Assembly (NCBI GenBank): GCA_937895345.1
Contig: CALAWP010000017.1
Coordinates: forward strand, 1-45,581
DNA length: 45,581 nt
Direction: 5' to 3'
Source of the DNA: an uncultured Paenibacillus sp.
GTDB lineage: Bacteria; Bacillota; Bacilli; Paenibacillales; Paenibacillaceae
Position numbers and translations under genes: made by a program. Shown here one piece after another: positions 22,650 through 31,625 of the stretch. Each line of letters starts with the position of its first letter. Position 1 is the first letter of the stretch. Below the pieces are notes generated by a model, which saw only the letters and a list, made by a program, of their open reading frames with translations, ran no database searches and was not told the DNA's origin.

Positions 22650-23195
22650 ATGGAAATGCAATTTCACGCCACGACGATTTGCGCCGTCCGCCATGAAGGG
22701 AAAGGCGCCATCGCCGGCGACGGCCAGGTGACGTTCGGCAACAGCATGGTGATGAAGAACGGCGCCAAAAAAGTAAGGCGGCTCTTTCGCGGCCAGGTGG
22801 CAGCCGGCTTCGCCGGATCGGTCGCGGACGCGATCACGCTGTTCGAGAAGTTCGAGGCGAAGCTGGAGGAGCATCACGGCAACCTGCAGCGGGCGGCCGT
22901 CGAGCTGGCGAAGGACTGGCGCTCCGACCGGGTGCTTCGGAAGCTGGAAGCGATGATGATCGTCATGGACAAGAGCGGGCTGCTGCTCATTTCCGGCAAC
23001 GGGGAAATTATCGAGCCCGACGACGGCATCTTGGCGATCGGTTCCGGCGGCACGTTCGCGCTGTCGGCCGCCCGTGCGTTGAAACGGCACGCCTCGCATT
23101 TGGAAGCGAAGGATATGGCCAGATCGGCGCTGGAAGTTGCGGCCGAAATATGCGTATACACGAATCATAATATTTTGGTAGAAGAAATCGTATAG
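22650..23195 (+). CDS. hslV: HslV/ClpQ protease subunit
   Basis: The proteasome-like peptidase of the HslVU (ClpQY/CodWX) complex. The core is clear: ATTICAVRH, GAIAGDGQVTFGNSMVMK, GFAGSVADAITLFEKFEAKLEE and ILAIGSGGTFALSAARAL. Length 181 residues is normal. The N terminus is MEMQFHATTI. The Thr of TTI aligns with catalytic Thr1 of E. coli HslV, whereas B. subtilis ClpQ starts MSSFHATTI and uses an N-terminal Ser. Here no Ser is present at position 2. ATG 22650 follows CAGGAGGCAATGCG. hslU starts 19 bp after the stop. Confidence 0.96.
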   Translation: MEMQFHATTICAVRHEGKGAIAGDGQVTFGNSMVMKNGAKKVRRLFRGQVAAGFAGSVADAITLFEKFEAKLEEHHGNLQRAAVELAKDWRSDRVLRKLEAMMIVMDKSGLLLISGNGEIIEPDDGILAIGSGGTFALSAARALKRHASHLEAKDMARSALEVAAEICVYTNHNILVEEIV

Positions 23196-23214
23196 AGGAT
23201 AGCGGAGGCGATAG

Positions 23215-24618
23215 ATGATGGGAAATGAAGCGTTGACGCCGCGTCAGATCGTTACGGAGCTGGACAAATACATCGTCGGGCAGAAGGATGCCAAACGCTC
23301 GGTCGCGATCGCGCTTCGCAACCGGTACCGCAGAAGCAAGCTGGACGAATCGCTTCGCGACGAAATCATGCCGAAGAACATCCTGATGATCGGTCCGACG
23401 GGCGTCGGCAAAACCGAAATCGCAAGGCGGCTTGCGCGGCTCGTCAAAGCGCCGTTCGTCAAGCTGGAGGCAACCAAATTTACGGAGGTCGGCTACGTCG
23501 GCCGGGACGTGGAATCGATGGTGCGCGACTTGGTCGAAACGGCTATAAGAATGGTCAAATCCGAGAAGACGGAAGTGGTCAAGGATCAGGCCGAAAAACA
23601 GGCCAACGAGCGAATCGTCACGCTGCTTGCGCCTTCCGCCGCCAAGCCGAAGGCGGCCAAAAATCCGTTCGAGATGCTGTTTGGCGGCTCTCAGGAGGAG
23701 AAGGACGAAGAGAAGGATCGCGACGTCGACCAGAACCTGCAGCAGAAGCGGGCCCAAATCCGCGAGCAATTGGCCGCCGGGAAGCTGGAAGACGAGCTGA
23801 TCGAGATCGAAGTCGAGGATCATACGCCGAACATGCTGGATATGCTTGGCGGGCAAGGTCCGGAAGGCATGGGCATGAATATGCAGGAGCTGTTTGGCCA
23901 ATTGATGCCGAAGCGGCCCAAAAGAAGAAAGCTTCCGGTCAAGGAAGCGCGCAAGGCGCTCGTACAGGAAGAAGCGAACAAGCTGATCGATATGGACGAC
24001 GTCATATCCGAATCGATCGTCAGAGCGGAGCAAAGCGGCATTATATTCATCGATGAAATCGACAAAATCGCCAGCCCTTCGCGCGGCAACGGACCGGACG
24101 TGTCCCGGGAGGGCGTGCAGCGCGACATTTTGCCGATCGTGGAAGGCTCGACGGTCATGACCAAATACGGTCCCGTCAAGACGGATTACGTATTGTTTAT
24201 CGCGGCGGGGGCGTTCCATATCGCCAAGCCGTCGGATTTGATTCCGGAGCTTCAAGGCCGGTTTCCGATTCGGGTCGAGCTGACCAGCCTTAGCCTGGAC
24301 GATTTCGTACGCATTTTGACGGAGCCCAAAAACGCTCTGACGAAGCAATACACGGCGCTGCTGCAAACGGAGGGCATCGAGGTCGAGTTTTCCGACGATG
24401 CGATTCGCGAGCTGGCGTCCATCGCTGCCGACGTCAACCGGAATATGGAAAATATCGGCGCCAGAAGGCTTCACACGATTTTGGAGAAGCTGCTGGAGGA
24501 TCTGTCGTTCGAGGCGCCCGAGCTGTCGCTCGAAAAGCTGACGATCACGCCGGAATACGTTCGCGAGAAGCTGGGCGGCATAGCGAAAGACCGCGATTTG
24601 AGCCAATATATTTTGTAG
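23215..24618 (+). CDS. hslU: HslU/ClpY ATPase subunit
   Basis: AAA+ unfoldase that feeds substrates to HslV. The 467 residues start with LTPRQIVTELDKYIVGQKDAKRSVAIALRNRYRR. Walker A is GPTGVGKTEIARRLA (about 60-74), with the pore-loop motif VGYVGRDVESMVRDL. The intermediate domain (about 110-240) contains a charged insertion (EEKDEEKDRDVDQ). Walker B IIFIDEIDKIA and sensor residues follow. The C terminus RDLSQYIL matches the tail that docks into HslV. It is coupled to hslV and lies upstream of codY, as in B. subtilis. Confidence 0.98.
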   Translation: MMGNEALTPRQIVTELDKYIVGQKDAKRSVAIALRNRYRRSKLDESLRDEIMPKNILMIGPTGVGKTEIARRLARLVKAPFVKLEATKFTEVGYVGRDVESMVRDLVETAIRMVKSEKTEVVKDQAEKQANERIVTLLAPSAAKPKAAKNPFEMLFGGSQEEKDEEKDRDVDQNLQQKRAQIREQLAAGKLEDELIEIEVEDHTPNMLDMLGGQGPEGMGMNMQELFGQLMPKRPKRRKLPVKEARKALVQEEANKLIDMDDVISESIVRAEQSGIIFIDEIDKIASPSRGNGPDVSREGVQRDILPIVEGSTVMTKYGPVKTDYVLFIAAGAFHIAKPSDLIPELQGRFPIRVELTSLSLDDFVRILTEPKNALTKQYTALLQTEGIEVEFSDDAIRELASIAADVNRNMENIGARRLHTILEKLLEDLSFEAPELSLEKLTITPEYVREKLGGIAKDRDLSQYIL

Positions 24619-24647
24619 TTGCGATGAGCTGTAGGAGGCATTAAGAA

Positions 24648-25424
24648 ATGAGCTTATTAAGCAAAACGAGAACGCTGAACCGGCTGCTCCAGCGAGCGGC
24701 CGGCAAGGCGCTGAACTTCAGAGAAATGGCTGAAGTGCTATGCTCCACCATACAAAGCAACGTATTCGTCGTCAGCCGCAAAGGCAAAATTTTGGGCTGC
24801 GCCGCCGTCGACATTTACGATCATGATTTTCTCCGTTCTTTAACGGCCGAGGAGCTTCGGTTTCCTCAGCAAACGAATGCCCGTTTTATGGACATGCAGG
24901 AATCGATCACGAATGTAGACCCGGACGCGGGTTTGCTCGATTCGTTTCCCCGTCTGGGCGGCCAGGCTACGATGTCGGTTGTGCCGATTATCGGCGGGGG
25001 CGACCGGCTGGGAACTTTGCTGCTGACAAGGCCGGAAGGCGAATTCGACGACGACGATCTCATCTTGGCCGAATACGGCTCCACGATCGTCGGCATGGAA
25101 ATATTGCGCGAACGCGCGGACGAGATTGAACAGGAAGTCCGCAGCCGTGCGGTGGTAGGCGTGGCCGTCGGTTCTCTATCCTTCAGCGAGCTGGAAGCGG
25201 TGGAACATATTTTCGAGGAGCTTGACGGGAAGGAAGGGCTGCTGGTCGCCTCCAAAATTGCGGATCGCGTCGGCATTACCCGTTCCGTTATCGTCAATGC
25301 CCTTCGCAAGCTGGAAAGCGCGGGCGTCATCGAGACGAGATCGCTCGGGATGAAAGGGACGTATATTAAAATACTGATTCATCAGTTGCTGCAGGAACTG
25401 GAAAAAATAAAAAAACAGGCCTAG
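24648..25424 (+). CDS. codY: Global regulator CodY
   Basis: A GTP- and branched-chain-amino-acid-responsive repressor of stationary-phase genes. The 258 residues have an N-terminal GAF ligand domain (about 1-155) and a C-terminal winged helix-turn-helix (about 200-222, ASKIADRVGITRSVIVNALRKLE, nearly invariant across Firmicutes). ATG 24648 follows TAGGAGGCATTAAGAA. It is the last gene of the hslVU-codY unit and is followed by an intrinsic terminator. The fla/che operon starts about 210 bp later; in B. subtilis CodY represses that operon. Confidence 0.98.
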   Translation: MSLLSKTRTLNRLLQRAAGKALNFREMAEVLCSTIQSNVFVVSRKGKILGCAAVDIYDHDFLRSLTAEELRFPQQTNARFMDMQESITNVDPDAGLLDSFPRLGGQATMSVVPIIGGGDRLGTLLLTRPEGEFDDDDLILAEYGSTIVGMEILRERADEIEQEVRSRAVVGVAVGSLSFSELEAVEHIFEELDGKEGLLVASKIADRVGITRSVIVNALRKLESAGVIETRSLGMKGTYIKILIHQLLQELEKIKKQA

Positions 25425-25435
25425 TTCCATTGGTT

Positions 25436-25475
25436 GAAAAGTCCTATCTTTTCCAAAAGATAGGGCTTTTTTCTC
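25436..25475 (+). terminator. Intrinsic terminator of codY
   Basis: AAAAGTCCTATCTTTT pairs with AAAAGATAGGGCTTTT, followed by TTTTTTCTC. It separates codY from the flagellar operon. Confidence 0.92.
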
Positions 25476-25636
25476 ATTGTAATATATTAGGGAATTGAAG
25501 AAGATTATTTTGACAGCACCAATCGACAGATTCATCTCATTTTTTTAATAATTTTATGTCGAATGAAGAAGGAATGAAGCAAAATCTGTTGAATAGTTAA
25601 AAAGGATGATCCTGAATACGAAAGTGGTGAGAATGC
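25476..25636 (+). promoter_or_regulatory. AT-rich leader and promoter region of the fla/che operon
   Basis: This segment must hold the start of the flagellar operon, because codY has a terminator and flgB follows. It is much more AT-rich than its surroundings. A TTGACA lies near 25510 but has no well-spaced -10, and no convincing sigma-D GCCGATAT is visible. AATTTTATGTCGAAT only weakly recalls the CodY box. No single promoter can be named with confidence. Confidence 0.5.
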
Positions 25637-26050
25637 ATGAAATTGTTGAACGGCGCGTCATTTGCGCGGTTGGAAGGGGCGCTGTACGCCGCGGAAATGC
25701 GGCAGCGGGTCATATCGAACAATATCGCCAATGCCGAAACGCCGCATTTCAAACGATCGGAGGTATTGTTTGAGCAATTGCTGGAGCAATCGATGGGCAC
25801 TTCGGCAAGCAGCCAGTTTTCGGGACTTAGGACCGATCCGAGACATATTCCGATCGGATCGGATTCGCGGTTGCCGGCTCCCAAAGTCGTGACGGACGGA
25901 TCCACTTCGATGAGCATCAGCGAGAACAATGTCGATATCGATCGCGAAATGTCGCTGCTGGCCAAAAACCAATTGAATTACAACTTCTATATCCAACAAA
26001 TTAACCATGACGTAAAAATGCTGCGAACAGCAATTGACGGGAGGATTTAG
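25637..26050 (+). CDS. flgB: Flagellar proximal rod protein FlgB
   Basis: A 137-residue rod subunit, exported without a cleaved signal. The rod signature is RQRVISNNIANAETPHFKRSEV near residues 22-41. The C terminus ends in the usual helical stretch NQLNYNFYIQQINHDVKMLRTAIDGR. First gene of the operon. ATG 25637 follows GTGGTGAGAATGC, a modest ribosome binding site. flgC starts 3 bp after its stop. Confidence 0.96.
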   Translation: MKLLNGASFARLEGALYAAEMRQRVISNNIANAETPHFKRSEVLFEQLLEQSMGTSASSQFSGLRTDPRHIPIGSDSRLPAPKVVTDGSTSMSISENNVDIDREMSLLAKNQLNYNFYIQQINHDVKMLRTAIDGRI

Positions 26051-26053
26051 CGG

Positions 26054-26506
26054 ATGAACATATCGACCGGTTTTGATATCAGCGCTTCGGCTTTAACCGC
26101 GCAAAGGATGCGGATGGACGTCATCTCCTCCAACATCGCCAATGCGGAAACGACGAGGGGCAGCTATGTTAACGGTCAATTCCAGCCTTACAAGCGCAAG
26201 CTTGTCGTGCTGGAGCCGCTGCAGCAATCGTTTGCCGGCGTTTTGTCCAAGGAGATGGGCCAAAGCGGCCGAACTCAAGGCGTAAGAGTAGCCCGGATTC
26301 AGGAGGACCAAACGCCCAGCAAACTGGTCTATAATCCTACGCATCCCGATGCGGATGCCAACGGATACGTACATATGCCTAACGTAGACATAGCCAAGGA
26401 AATGGTCGACATGATCTCGGCTTCCAGGTCTTACGAAGCAAACATAACCGCCATCAATGCGACTAAAGCCATGTTCGTCAAAGCGTTGGAAATCGGCAGA
26501 GCATAA
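26054..26506 (+). CDS. flgC: Flagellar proximal rod protein FlgC
   Basis: A 150-residue rod protein. It carries the rod motif ALTAQRMRMDVISSNIANAETTR near the N terminus. The C-terminal flagellar axial motif VDIAKEMVDMISASRSYEANITAINATKAM is also present. Spacing to flgB is 3 bp with GGGAGGATTTAGCGG as ribosome binding site. It polymerises with FlgB and FliE at the base of the rod. Confidence 0.97.
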   Translation: MNISTGFDISASALTAQRMRMDVISSNIANAETTRGSYVNGQFQPYKRKLVVLEPLQQSFAGVLSKEMGQSGRTQGVRVARIQEDQTPSKLVYNPTHPDADANGYVHMPNVDIAKEMVDMISASRSYEANITAINATKAMFVKALEIGRA

Positions 26507-26528
26507 GAAATAGCGAGGAGAGAACAGG

Positions 26529-26834
26529 ATGATCGAATCGATGTCGTTGGGCTCCGCGCCCCAGATTAACCGGATGCAGGCCAAACCGGCCGTGCAGGCT
26601 ACGCCTGCCGAAATGACCGAATCGTTTGGCAGTTATTTGCAGGCTGCGCTGGAAAGCGTAAGCGCACAGGAGAAAAACGTGCACAAAATGAACGATTTGT
26701 ATTTGGTTGGGAAAGCGGATGTCACGCAGGTACTGATTGCCGCCGAGCAGGCGCAGCTCAGCTTGCAGCTTACCTCACAGGTGCGCAACAAAGCCGTGGA
26801 AGCCTATCAAGAACTGATGCGGATGCAAATCTAA
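26529..26834 (+). CDS. fliE: Flagellar hook-basal body protein FliE
   Basis: A 101-residue protein that joins the MS ring to the rod. The conserved C-terminal region KMNDLYLVGKADVTQVLIAAEQAQLSLQLTSQVRNKAVEAYQELMRMQI is complete; this is the family-defining stretch. ATG 26529 follows GCGAGGAGAGAACAGG. Positioned between flgC and fliF in the usual order. Confidence 0.96.
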   Translation: MIESMSLGSAPQINRMQAKPAVQATPAEMTESFGSYLQAALESVSAQEKNVHKMNDLYLVGKADVTQVLIAAEQAQLSLQLTSQVRNKAVEAYQELMRMQI

Positions 26835-26877
26835 TCCAGCTTAATACCTAGCAAAAGCATTCGGGTGAGGTGACAAT

Positions 26878-28452
26878 GTGAACGAGCGATTCGCCCAGTC
26901 CCGTGAAAGGTTCAAGCTTTTCTGGGGTCAGATGGGCAAAAAACAAAAAATATGGTTGGGAGCATCCTTAGGCGGGCTGCTGTTGACCATCATCCTGTTG
27001 ACGGTCATATTTACGAGAACGGAATATGAGCTCGCCTTCAGAGATTTGGATGCGACGGACGCGGCCGCAGTCATTAATTATTTGGACGCAAACGGCATCC
27101 CGTACGAGCTCGGCAACGGAGGAACCAGCATTTCCGTCCCCAGCAAGGATGCAGCCCGCATCAAGGTGGACGTCGGATCGCAAGGATTGGTTCAGAACGG
27201 CTCCATCGGCTTCGAGATTTTCAGCGCGAACGCGTCGCAGCTCGGCACGACGGAAAACGAATTCAACGTCATCTATCAGAATGCGTTGAACGGCGAGGTG
27301 CAAAAGCTGCTGAACAGCCTGCAGGGCATTGAAAGTACGAAGGTGCTGATCAACAGGCCGGAAGAAAGCGTGTTTCTGACCCCGGCGGACGCATCCAAGG
27401 CCTCGGCCGCAATCGTCATCAAGTTCAAGCCCGGGTACCGCCCTTCGCAAAAAGAAATCGACGGATATTACAATCTTGTAAAGGCGACGGTTTCCGATCT
27501 GGAAATCAAAGATATTACAATCTCCAGCGCAAACGGAGGGGAATTAATATCATCCGAAGCTGGCGGCCTTGCCGCAAGCAGCTCAGATATTGTGGAAATG
27601 CAGTTTCTCATTCAGCAAAAATATGAAACGGATCTGAAAAAGAACATTCAACAGTTTCTTGGTCCGATCGTCGGTTCGGACAATTTGGTCGTCAGCGTCG
27701 CCAGCAGCATGAACTTCGACAAGAAGCTGACGGAAGAAAGTTTGGTCCGGCCGCTGGATAACAACAACAACAACGGCATCATTATTAGTGAAGAGCTTCA
27801 CGAAAGCTCGTCCACGGGCTCGAATGCACCGGCCGGCGGCGTCGCAGGCACGGGGGAGACGGACATTCCGGGCTACGAAGCGGCATCGCAAGGAGCGAGC
27901 TCCTCCGAATCGAGCACGCAATATCGCAATTACGAAATTAACCGGATCAACAACAGCATTCAATCCGGACCGTACGTGCTTAAGGATTTGTCCATCAGCG
28001 TCGGGATCGAGGCTTCGGAGCTGACCGACGAGGACAGCCGGACGGCCATCGAAAGCTATTTGACGACGCTCGTTCGGGCGCAGCTCGCGGACTCCGGTCA
28101 GGACGTCAACAACGATGAACTGATGAGCAAAAAAATATCGATCATTGCCCGCAACTTCGCCGAAAATCCTTCGACGGCATCGGCAAGCGGCCTTTCCTGG
28201 CCATGGGCAATCGGAATCGGAGCGGCGGTGCTGGCATTGCTCGGCGGCTTAGGCTTCATGCTGATGCGCAGAAGAAAACAACTGGAGCCCGAACCGGTCG
28301 AAATGTCCGCGCCAACGAAAGTCGAATATCCGACGCTTGATCTCGAAAGTGTCAGCAATGACAGTCAAGCACGCAAAAATCTGGAATCACTGGCCAAACG
28401 CAAGCCTGACGAATTCGTCAACCTTCTTCGCACCTGGCTTGTGGATGAATAG
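26878..28452 (+). CDS. fliF: Flagellar MS-ring protein FliF
   Basis: Builds the MS ring in the cytoplasmic membrane. The 524 residues have a transmembrane helix near 24-44 (IWLGASLGGLLLTIILLTVIF). Periplasmic ring-building motifs follow (about 50-230), then a linker rich in Asn/Ser/Gly, a second helix near 440-462 (WPWAIGIGAAVLALLGGLGFMLM), and a short cytoplasmic tail that binds FliG (SLAKRKPDEFVNLLRTWLVDE). Start GTG 26878 follows GAGGTGACAAT. The next gene starts 12 bp after its stop. Confidence 0.97.
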   Translation: MNERFAQSRERFKLFWGQMGKKQKIWLGASLGGLLLTIILLTVIFTRTEYELAFRDLDATDAAAVINYLDANGIPYELGNGGTSISVPSKDAARIKVDVGSQGLVQNGSIGFEIFSANASQLGTTENEFNVIYQNALNGEVQKLLNSLQGIESTKVLINRPEESVFLTPADASKASAAIVIKFKPGYRPSQKEIDGYYNLVKATVSDLEIKDITISSANGGELISSEAGGLAASSSDIVEMQFLIQQKYETDLKKNIQQFLGPIVGSDNLVVSVASSMNFDKKLTEESLVRPLDNNNNNGIIISEELHESSSTGSNAPAGGVAGTGETDIPGYEAASQGASSSESSTQYRNYEINRINNSIQSGPYVLKDLSISVGIEASELTDEDSRTAIESYLTTLVRAQLADSGQDVNNDELMSKKISIIARNFAENPSTASASGLSWPWAIGIGAAVLALLGGLGFMLMRRRKQLEPEPVEMSAPTKVEYPTLDLESVSNDSQARKNLESLAKRKPDEFVNLLRTWLVDE

Positions 28453-28463
28453 AGGTGCTTTCA

Positions 28464-29477
28464 TTGTCTAAAAGTACTCAAGGTTTGACGGGCCGGCAAA
28501 AAGCGGCGATCCTGCTTATTACGCTCGGACCGGAAGTGTCGGCGCAAATCTTCAAACATTTGCGTGACGACGAAATCGAACAGCTGACGCTGGAAATTGC
28601 CAATGTTCGAAAGGTTGACAGCCTGGACCGCGAAAACATATTAAGCGAATTCCATCAAATTTGTCTCGCCCAAGAATACATATCTCAAGGCGGCATCACG
28701 TATGCCAAGGACATATTGGAAAAAGCGCTGGGCGAAGCGAAAGCGATGGAGGTTATTAACCGATTGACCGCCACGCTTCAGGTCAGGCCGTTCGATTTTG
28801 CCCGAAAAGCCGATCCCGGTCAAATATTGAATTTTATTCAAAACGAAAATTCGCAGACGATTGCGCTGGTGTTGTCTTATTTGCAATCCGACCAATCATC
28901 GCAAATTTTGTCGTCGCTTCCCCAGGATAAGCAGGCGGACGTGGCGAGAAGAATCGCGTTGATGGACAGTACGTCGCCGGAGGTCATCTCTCAAGTCGAA
29001 AGAGTGCTTGAGCAGAAGCTGTCGGCAACCGTCACGCAAGACTATACGAACGCCGGAGGCATCGACTCGATCGTCCAAATCTTGAACGGCGTCGACCGCG
29101 GCACCGAGCGCACGATCTTGGACGCTTTGGAAATTCAGGATCCGGAACTGGCGGAAGAAATCAAAAAACGGATGTTCGTATTCGAGGACATCGTCAATAT
29201 CGACAACCGTTCCATCCAGCGCATTATCCGCGACATCGAGAACGCCGACCTGCAGCTTGCGCTCAAGGTGGCCAGCGAAGAGGTGCGCGAGGCGATATTC
29301 CGCAATATGTCGAAGCGGATGGCCGAAACGTTCAAGGAAGAGATGGAGTTTATGGGCCCTGTCCGGCTGCGCGACGTGGAAGAAGCGCAAACTCGCATCG
29401 TAGCGACGATCCGCAGACTGGAAGAGTCCGGCGAAATCATTATAGCGCGCGGCGGAGGAGACGATATCATTGTCTAA
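28464..29477 (+). CDS. fliG: Flagellar motor switch protein FliG
   Basis: The rotor protein that transmits torque from the stator and sets rotation direction. The 337 residues show N-terminal FliF-binding LTGRQKAAILLITLGPEVSAQIFKHL, the middle EHPQ-like region and a C-terminal charged torque helix (NMSKRMAETFKEEMEFMGPVRLRDVEEAQ). GTG 28455 is in frame, but AGAGGTG (28451-28457) overlaps it and serves TTG 28464 with 6-bp spacing. The gene overlaps fliH by 8 bp. Confidence 0.97.
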   Translation: MSKSTQGLTGRQKAAILLITLGPEVSAQIFKHLRDDEIEQLTLEIANVRKVDSLDRENILSEFHQICLAQEYISQGGITYAKDILEKALGEAKAMEVINRLTATLQVRPFDFARKADPGQILNFIQNENSQTIALVLSYLQSDQSSQILSSLPQDKQADVARRIALMDSTSPEVISQVERVLEQKLSATVTQDYTNAGGIDSIVQILNGVDRGTERTILDALEIQDPELAEEIKKRMFVFEDIVNIDNRSIQRIIRDIENADLQLALKVASEEVREAIFRNMSKRMAETFKEEMEFMGPVRLRDVEEAQTRIVATIRRLEESGEIIIARGGGDDIIV

Positions 29478-30306
29478 TTTGATAAAATCTTCGAACGTCA
29501 TATCGTTGGAGCAGCTCAAGCAGCTGCAATGGTTCCACCCGCAAACGGACGTTTCCCAAGAAGAACCGCAGGAGCCGCCGGCCGAGCCTGTGCCGGATCA
29601 GGAAACGATCTCGCTCCGCGACCGGATTATGGAAGACGCTCAGGCTTTCGCCAAACAAACGCTTCAGGAAGCCGCTCAAGAAAGCGAGCAGATGCTTGCC
29701 GAAGCGAGGCGCGAAATCGAGCAATGGTGGCTCGATAAACGGGCCGAAGACGAAGCCGCCGCCGAAACGGCCAGAGTGAACGGCTACAATGAAGGCTATG
29801 CCTTGGGCGCCGCGGAAGCGGAAGCACAGCTTCGGGCGGAATGGCAAGCCAAGCTGGACGAAGCGGCCCAAGTGCTGAAGCAGGCATATGCGGCGCGGGA
29901 GCAAATCATCCAGGAAAGCGAGCCGTTTCTCGTCGAACTCAGCTGCGCCGTCGCGGAAAAAGTGATCGGCCAGCAGCTCGAGCAAGCGCCCCGTATGGCG
30001 ATCGAGCTGATTCGAAGCTCGCTGTCGCGCAGAAGGGAGCAGGGCGTCATTACGTTATGCGTCGCGCCGTCCCAGCTCGGATTTGTGCAAGCGGCGCGGG
30101 AAGAGCTCCATGCCGCCATCGATTCTCAGGCGGAGCTGCAAATTTTGCCCGATTCGACCGTGCAAAACTACGGCTGCGTCATCCGTTCGGCATTCGGAAG
30201 CATCGATACGCGCATCGATACCCAGCTGGCCGAAATTAAGCGCGAGCTGATCGGCTTGTGCCATCAGAGCGCCCAGGAGAGAGGGCGGGACGATGAGCGT
30301 GAATAA
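29470..30306 (+). CDS. fliH: Flagellar export regulator FliH
   Basis: A 278-residue partner of the export ATPase FliI, resembling the peripheral stalk of F/V-ATPases. An acidic, Pro-rich N-terminal region is followed by a long coiled coil rich in Ala, Glu and Gln (about 55-145). Within it is the GYNEGYALG motif typical of FliH GxxxG repeats. The C-terminal FliI-binding domain contains LSCAVAEKVIGQQLEQAP. TTG 29470 starts inside the fliG end; GGAGGAG lies about 10 bp upstream. It overlaps fliI by 14 bp. Confidence 0.92.
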   Translation: MSNLIKSSNVISLEQLKQLQWFHPQTDVSQEEPQEPPAEPVPDQETISLRDRIMEDAQAFAKQTLQEAAQESEQMLAEARREIEQWWLDKRAEDEAAAETARVNGYNEGYALGAAEAEAQLRAEWQAKLDEAAQVLKQAYAAREQIIQESEPFLVELSCAVAEKVIGQQLEQAPRMAIELIRSSLSRRREQGVITLCVAPSQLGFVQAAREELHAAIDSQAELQILPDSTVQNYGCVIRSAFGSIDTRIDTQLAEIKRELIGLCHQSAQERGRDDERE

Positions 30307-31618
30307 GCCGGATGCCGGCAAATATATCGAGCATCTGCGAACGATCGATCCGGTCCGCGTGAACGGCAAGGTGACCCAAGTCATCGGTTTGACCGTCGAA
30401 TCGCAAGGTCCGGACGCAAGCATCGGCGATCTGTGCTACATCTACCCGACCAAGGGAGCCAAGCCGCTGCGCGCCGAGGTGGTCGGATTTCGCGACAACA
30501 AGGTCATTCTTATGCCGCTTGGCGATCTGCACGCGATCAGCCCCGGCTGCGACGTTGTCGGGACGGGCAAGCCGCTCACGGTCCCGGTCGGCTCCGAGCT
30601 GCTGGGCAAAGTGCTGGACGGTCTGGGAGACCCGCTTGACGGCACGTTTTTGCCAAGCCGCATGCAGCATTATTCGACGCATAACGAGCCTAGCAATCCG
30701 CTGGACCGTCCGAGAGTCGTGCATCCGCTCGGTACCGGTGTCCGCGCGATCGACGGTCTGCTTACCGTCGGCCAAGGACAGCGGGTAGGCATCTTCGCGG
30801 GTTCCGGCGTCGGCAAGAGCACCCTGCTCGGCATGGTCGCCCGCAACACGTCGGCCGATGTCAACGTCATCGCTTTGATCGGCGAACGCGGCAGAGAGGT
30901 GCTGGAGTTTATCGAGAAAGACCTTGGTCCCGAAGGCTTGGCGCGCTCCGTCGTTATCGTCGCCACTTCCGACCAGCCGGCCTTGATCCGGATGAAAGGC
31001 GCGCTGATCGCGACGACAATCGCGGAATATTTCCGCGACCGCGGCCTTAACGTCATGCTTATGATGGATTCGGTCACCCGCTACGCGATGGCGCTCCGCG
31101 AAGTCGGCCTGGCCATCGGCGAGCCGCCCGCGACCCGCGGGTATACGCCTTCTGTCTTTGCGGCGCTGCCCAAGCTTCTCGAAAGGGCGGGCACCGGGCC
31201 TTCCGGATCGATTACGGCCTTTTATACGGTTCTCGTTGACGGCGACGATATGAACGAACCGATTGCGGACGCCGTAAGAGGCATTCTGGACGGCCATATC
31301 GTATTGAGCCGCCAGCTGGCCAACAAAGGCCATTTTCCCGCTATCGACGTACTTTCCTCCATAAGCCGGGTAATGAAGGAAATCGTCACGGAGCCGCAGC
31401 AGGACGCCGCGAATGAATTGAAACGCCTCCTGTCTATATATAAAGATTCGGAGGATCTGATCAATATCGGGGCGTACCAGCAAGGATCCAATCAAGAAAT
31501 CGATACGGCCATCCAATATATCGACTCGATCAACCGTTACACGAAGCAAAAAACGACCGAGAAAGTTACGCTTTCCGAAGCCCAGGAACGATTGATAAAC
31601 GATTTTTACAGGAGTTGA
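30293..31618 (+). CDS. fliI: Flagellar export ATPase FliI
   Basis: Hexameric F1-beta-like ATPase that prepares substrates for the flagellar export gate. The 441 residues include Walker A GSGVGKST (170-177), preceded by GQRVGIFA. The Walker B segment is VMLMMDSVTRYAMALRE, and the signature is PPATRGYTPSVFAALPKLLERAG. ATG 30293 lies within the fliH end, with AGAGGGCGGG upstream. Length and domain order are typical. Confidence 0.98.
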   Translation: MSVNKPDAGKYIEHLRTIDPVRVNGKVTQVIGLTVESQGPDASIGDLCYIYPTKGAKPLRAEVVGFRDNKVILMPLGDLHAISPGCDVVGTGKPLTVPVGSELLGKVLDGLGDPLDGTFLPSRMQHYSTHNEPSNPLDRPRVVHPLGTGVRAIDGLLTVGQGQRVGIFAGSGVGKSTLLGMVARNTSADVNVIALIGERGREVLEFIEKDLGPEGLARSVVIVATSDQPALIRMKGALIATTIAEYFRDRGLNVMLMMDSVTRYAMALREVGLAIGEPPATRGYTPSVFAALPKLLERAGTGPSGSITAFYTVLVDGDDMNEPIADAVRGILDGHIVLSRQLANKGHFPAIDVLSSISRVMKEIVTEPQQDAANELKRLLSIYKDSEDLINIGAYQQGSNQEIDTAIQYIDSINRYTKQKTTEKVTLSEAQERLINDFYRS

Positions 31619-31625
31619 TTAAATT

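Noticed and set aside
21330..23168. 612-codon minus-strand open frame opposite trmFO and hslV
   Set aside because: Spans two real plus-strand genes and their gap, has no ribosome binding site, and no recognisable domain.
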